Shown: positions 6,786 to 7,775 of the stretch, piece after piece | Layout: every line of letters begins with the position of its first letter | How positions within the stretch are numbered: the first letter of the stretch is position 1 | Origin: an uncultured Planctomycetaceae bacterium | Lineage (GTDB): Bacteria; Planctomycetota; Planctomycetia; Planctomycetales; Planctomycetaceae | Assembly (NCBI GenBank): GCA_903823545.1 | Contig: CAIJTL010001658.1 | Location: forward strand, 1 to 7,775 | Length of the DNA stretch: 7,775 nucleotides | Direction of reading: 5' to 3' | Notes under the pieces: generated by a model | What the model was told of the DNA's origin: nothing | The model's database searches: none | Seen by the model: the letters and a program-made list of their open reading frames with translations, nothing else | Position numbers and translations under genes: made by a program

Positions 6786-7775
6786 TCACTCGTGAGGAAA
6801 GACAATTCCGGTATAGCTGTCGAAGATATGACTCAGCCGCTCGGTGAAGTCTTCAATTTCAACAGGCAAGACTTTGTCGGTCTCAACGGTCCCACCGAAA
6901 CCCCGATCGCGGTCCTCTCGCCCAAACGCCATGAGCTGCGGTTTATTTCCCTTAACCACGGAAGGCTTCACACGCAGCGAATCAACGACTTGCAGATCAG
7001 CCTGAGTCAACGGCTTCAACGAGGTTGCGACCAAGACCGTCTCATGTCCTTTGAGTGCGTCCAAAAAATACATCCGCTGCTTCCGGCCTTCGTCCGCGAG
7101 CGGCGGTGCCCAAACCTCTTTCACCGGTTGCTGCTGGTGAAGCCCTTCCGATGTCTCTGGCCACAGCCGAGTGGGAGTCCCCGTCGTGTCGATGAGGTAT
7201 AGATAAACATAACTCAGCCCATTCAACGTCACATGAAATTGCAGCTTGTCCTTCGCACGAAGAGGCATCGATTTCTGACTCAGGACCTCAAATCCCGCTT
7301 CCTGATCCGCTCGTTGCAGATGGGTTTCTAAAACCGGATCAGCCTCGACGGGTTGATTGTTCGGTTTCGTGTTATCACCGATTTTGGAGCCAGTCACGGC
7401 AGCAATCTGTTTCGTTGCAGCGGATGAACTCGGTGAATCGTCACTCTTCGCAACATCCGATTTCACAACACTCGCGGCCGTCGTCAACTGGTGAGTCGAA
7501 GCACTCGATTTCGTGTCTTGATTTGGACTGCGATTCAGCCAAGCGGCAAACAACAGCACCGCGACGAGAGCCACACTAACACCGATCAGTCCGCGATTTG
7601 TTTTGACGCCCACCTGACTGGCTGCTGCTGCATGGTCGCTAGCAACCGGTTTGCTCACCGACTGAGTTGTTCCTTCGTTGAAATCAGCCCGTTTGAATGA
7701 GGGGTCAGGCACCGCAGAATTCAGAATTGGCGGGCGCGAACTTCCATGACCGACAATGTCACCCTCCGCCAATTC
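6786..7775 (-). CDS. Single-pass membrane protein with extracytoplasmic DUF4384-like domain (5' end outside window)
   Basis: The frame is open at the window edge. A TTG at 7772 is possible but the codon before it (GAA) is also open, so the true start is probably upstream. Numbering from 7772: residues 1-60 are polar, 61-79 form one transmembrane helix (GLIGVSVALVAVLLFAAWL) preceded by K57/R60, and 80-150 are a Ser/Thr/Ala-rich linker. Residues about 165-255 resemble DUF4384 (FHVTLNGLSYVYLYLIDTTG, then RLWPE). DUF4384 often accompanies caspase-like or kinase signalling proteins; its molecular role is not established. Charge distribution suggests N-in, C-out, placing the domain on the same side as the exported CHAT protein. 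Residues 290-300 are RGFGGTVETDK, the motif found twice in the neighbour. The stop at 6786 is 6 nt from the CHAT ATG, so the two are surely co-transcribed. A cytoplasmic N-terminal domain (for example kinase or anti-sigma type) may lie beyond the edge, but cannot be seen. Confidence 0.8.
   Translation of the reverse strand, partial: ELAEGDIVGHGSSRPPILNSAVPDPSFKRADFNEGTTQSVSKPVASDHAAAASQVGVKTNRGLIGVSVALVAVLLFAAWLNRSPNQDTKSSASTHQLTTAASVVKSDVAKSDDSPSSSAATKQIAAVTGSKIGDNTKPNNQPVEADPVLETHLQRADQEAGFEVLSQKSMPLRAKDKLQFHVTLNGLSYVYLYLIDTTGTPTRLWPETSEGLHQQQPVKEVWAPPLADEGRKQRMYFLDALKGHETVLVATSLKPLTQADLQVVDSLRVKPSVVKGNKPQLMAFGREDRDRGFGGTVETDKVLPVEIEDFTERLSHIFDSYTGIVFPHE
6873..6905 (-). repeat. RGxGGTVETxK motif copy 3 (in DUF4384-type protein)
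   Basis: Encodes RGFGGTVETDK, preceded by GREDRD and followed by VLPVE, about 28 residues from the C terminus. Against copy 1 nine codons differ synonymously and two differ in meaning (I to F, E to D). It lies C-terminal to the DUF4384-like domain. Confidence 0.85.

Noticed and set aside
7770..7772. TTG as the true start of the DUF4384-type gene
   Set aside because: The frame remains open to the window edge and no ribosome binding site can be assessed, so the start most likely lies outside the window.

Overview
The window is a compact run of five genes, all on the minus strand, read from the right edge (7775) to the left edge (1). It most resembles a planctomycete chromosome. The evidence is an exported TPR-CHAT protein paired with a membrane-anchored DUF4384-type protein, a BatA-like double-VWA protein with a glutamine-amidotransferase-like middle domain, a moderately GC-rich base composition, and a palindromic REP-like element of a kind I associate with that phylum. 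The taxonomic call is inference from gene content, because no rRNA or marker gene is present.

Layout in transcription order: (1) 7775-6786, the C-terminal 329 codons of a protein with one transmembrane helix and an extracytoplasmic DUF4384-like domain, open at the window edge. (2) 6779-2724, a 1351-residue TPR-CHAT protein with an apparent signal peptide and an intact His/Cys dyad, starting 6 nt after gene 1. An 88-bp inverted-repeat element lies inside its first 36 codons. (3) 2683-2198, a PIN-domain toxin-like gene with a strong ribosome binding site but an in-frame TAA after codon 49. (4) 2208-2020, a 62-residue antitoxin-like protein that overlaps the toxin frame by 11 nt. (5) 1994-1, a double-VWA/GATase-like membrane protein, cut by the left edge after 664 codons. 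The largest gap is 40 nt, so the window has no gene-free stretch worth describing, and no promoter or terminator was identified; the operon promoter presumably lies beyond 7775.

The main observation is an 11-residue motif, RG(I/F)GGTVETxK. It occurs twice in the TPR-CHAT protein, just ahead of the CHAT core, and once near the C terminus of the DUF4384 partner. The three DNA copies differ mainly at synonymous positions, so the peptide rather than the DNA appears to be conserved. CHAT proteins are caspase-like proteases, both proteins appear to be exported, and the genes are adjacent. A shared cleavage or docking site in an envelope proteolytic module is therefore a testable hypothesis; nothing in the sequence proves it. 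The PIN/antitoxin pair looks like an insertion between this module and the VWA gene, with the toxin now broken.
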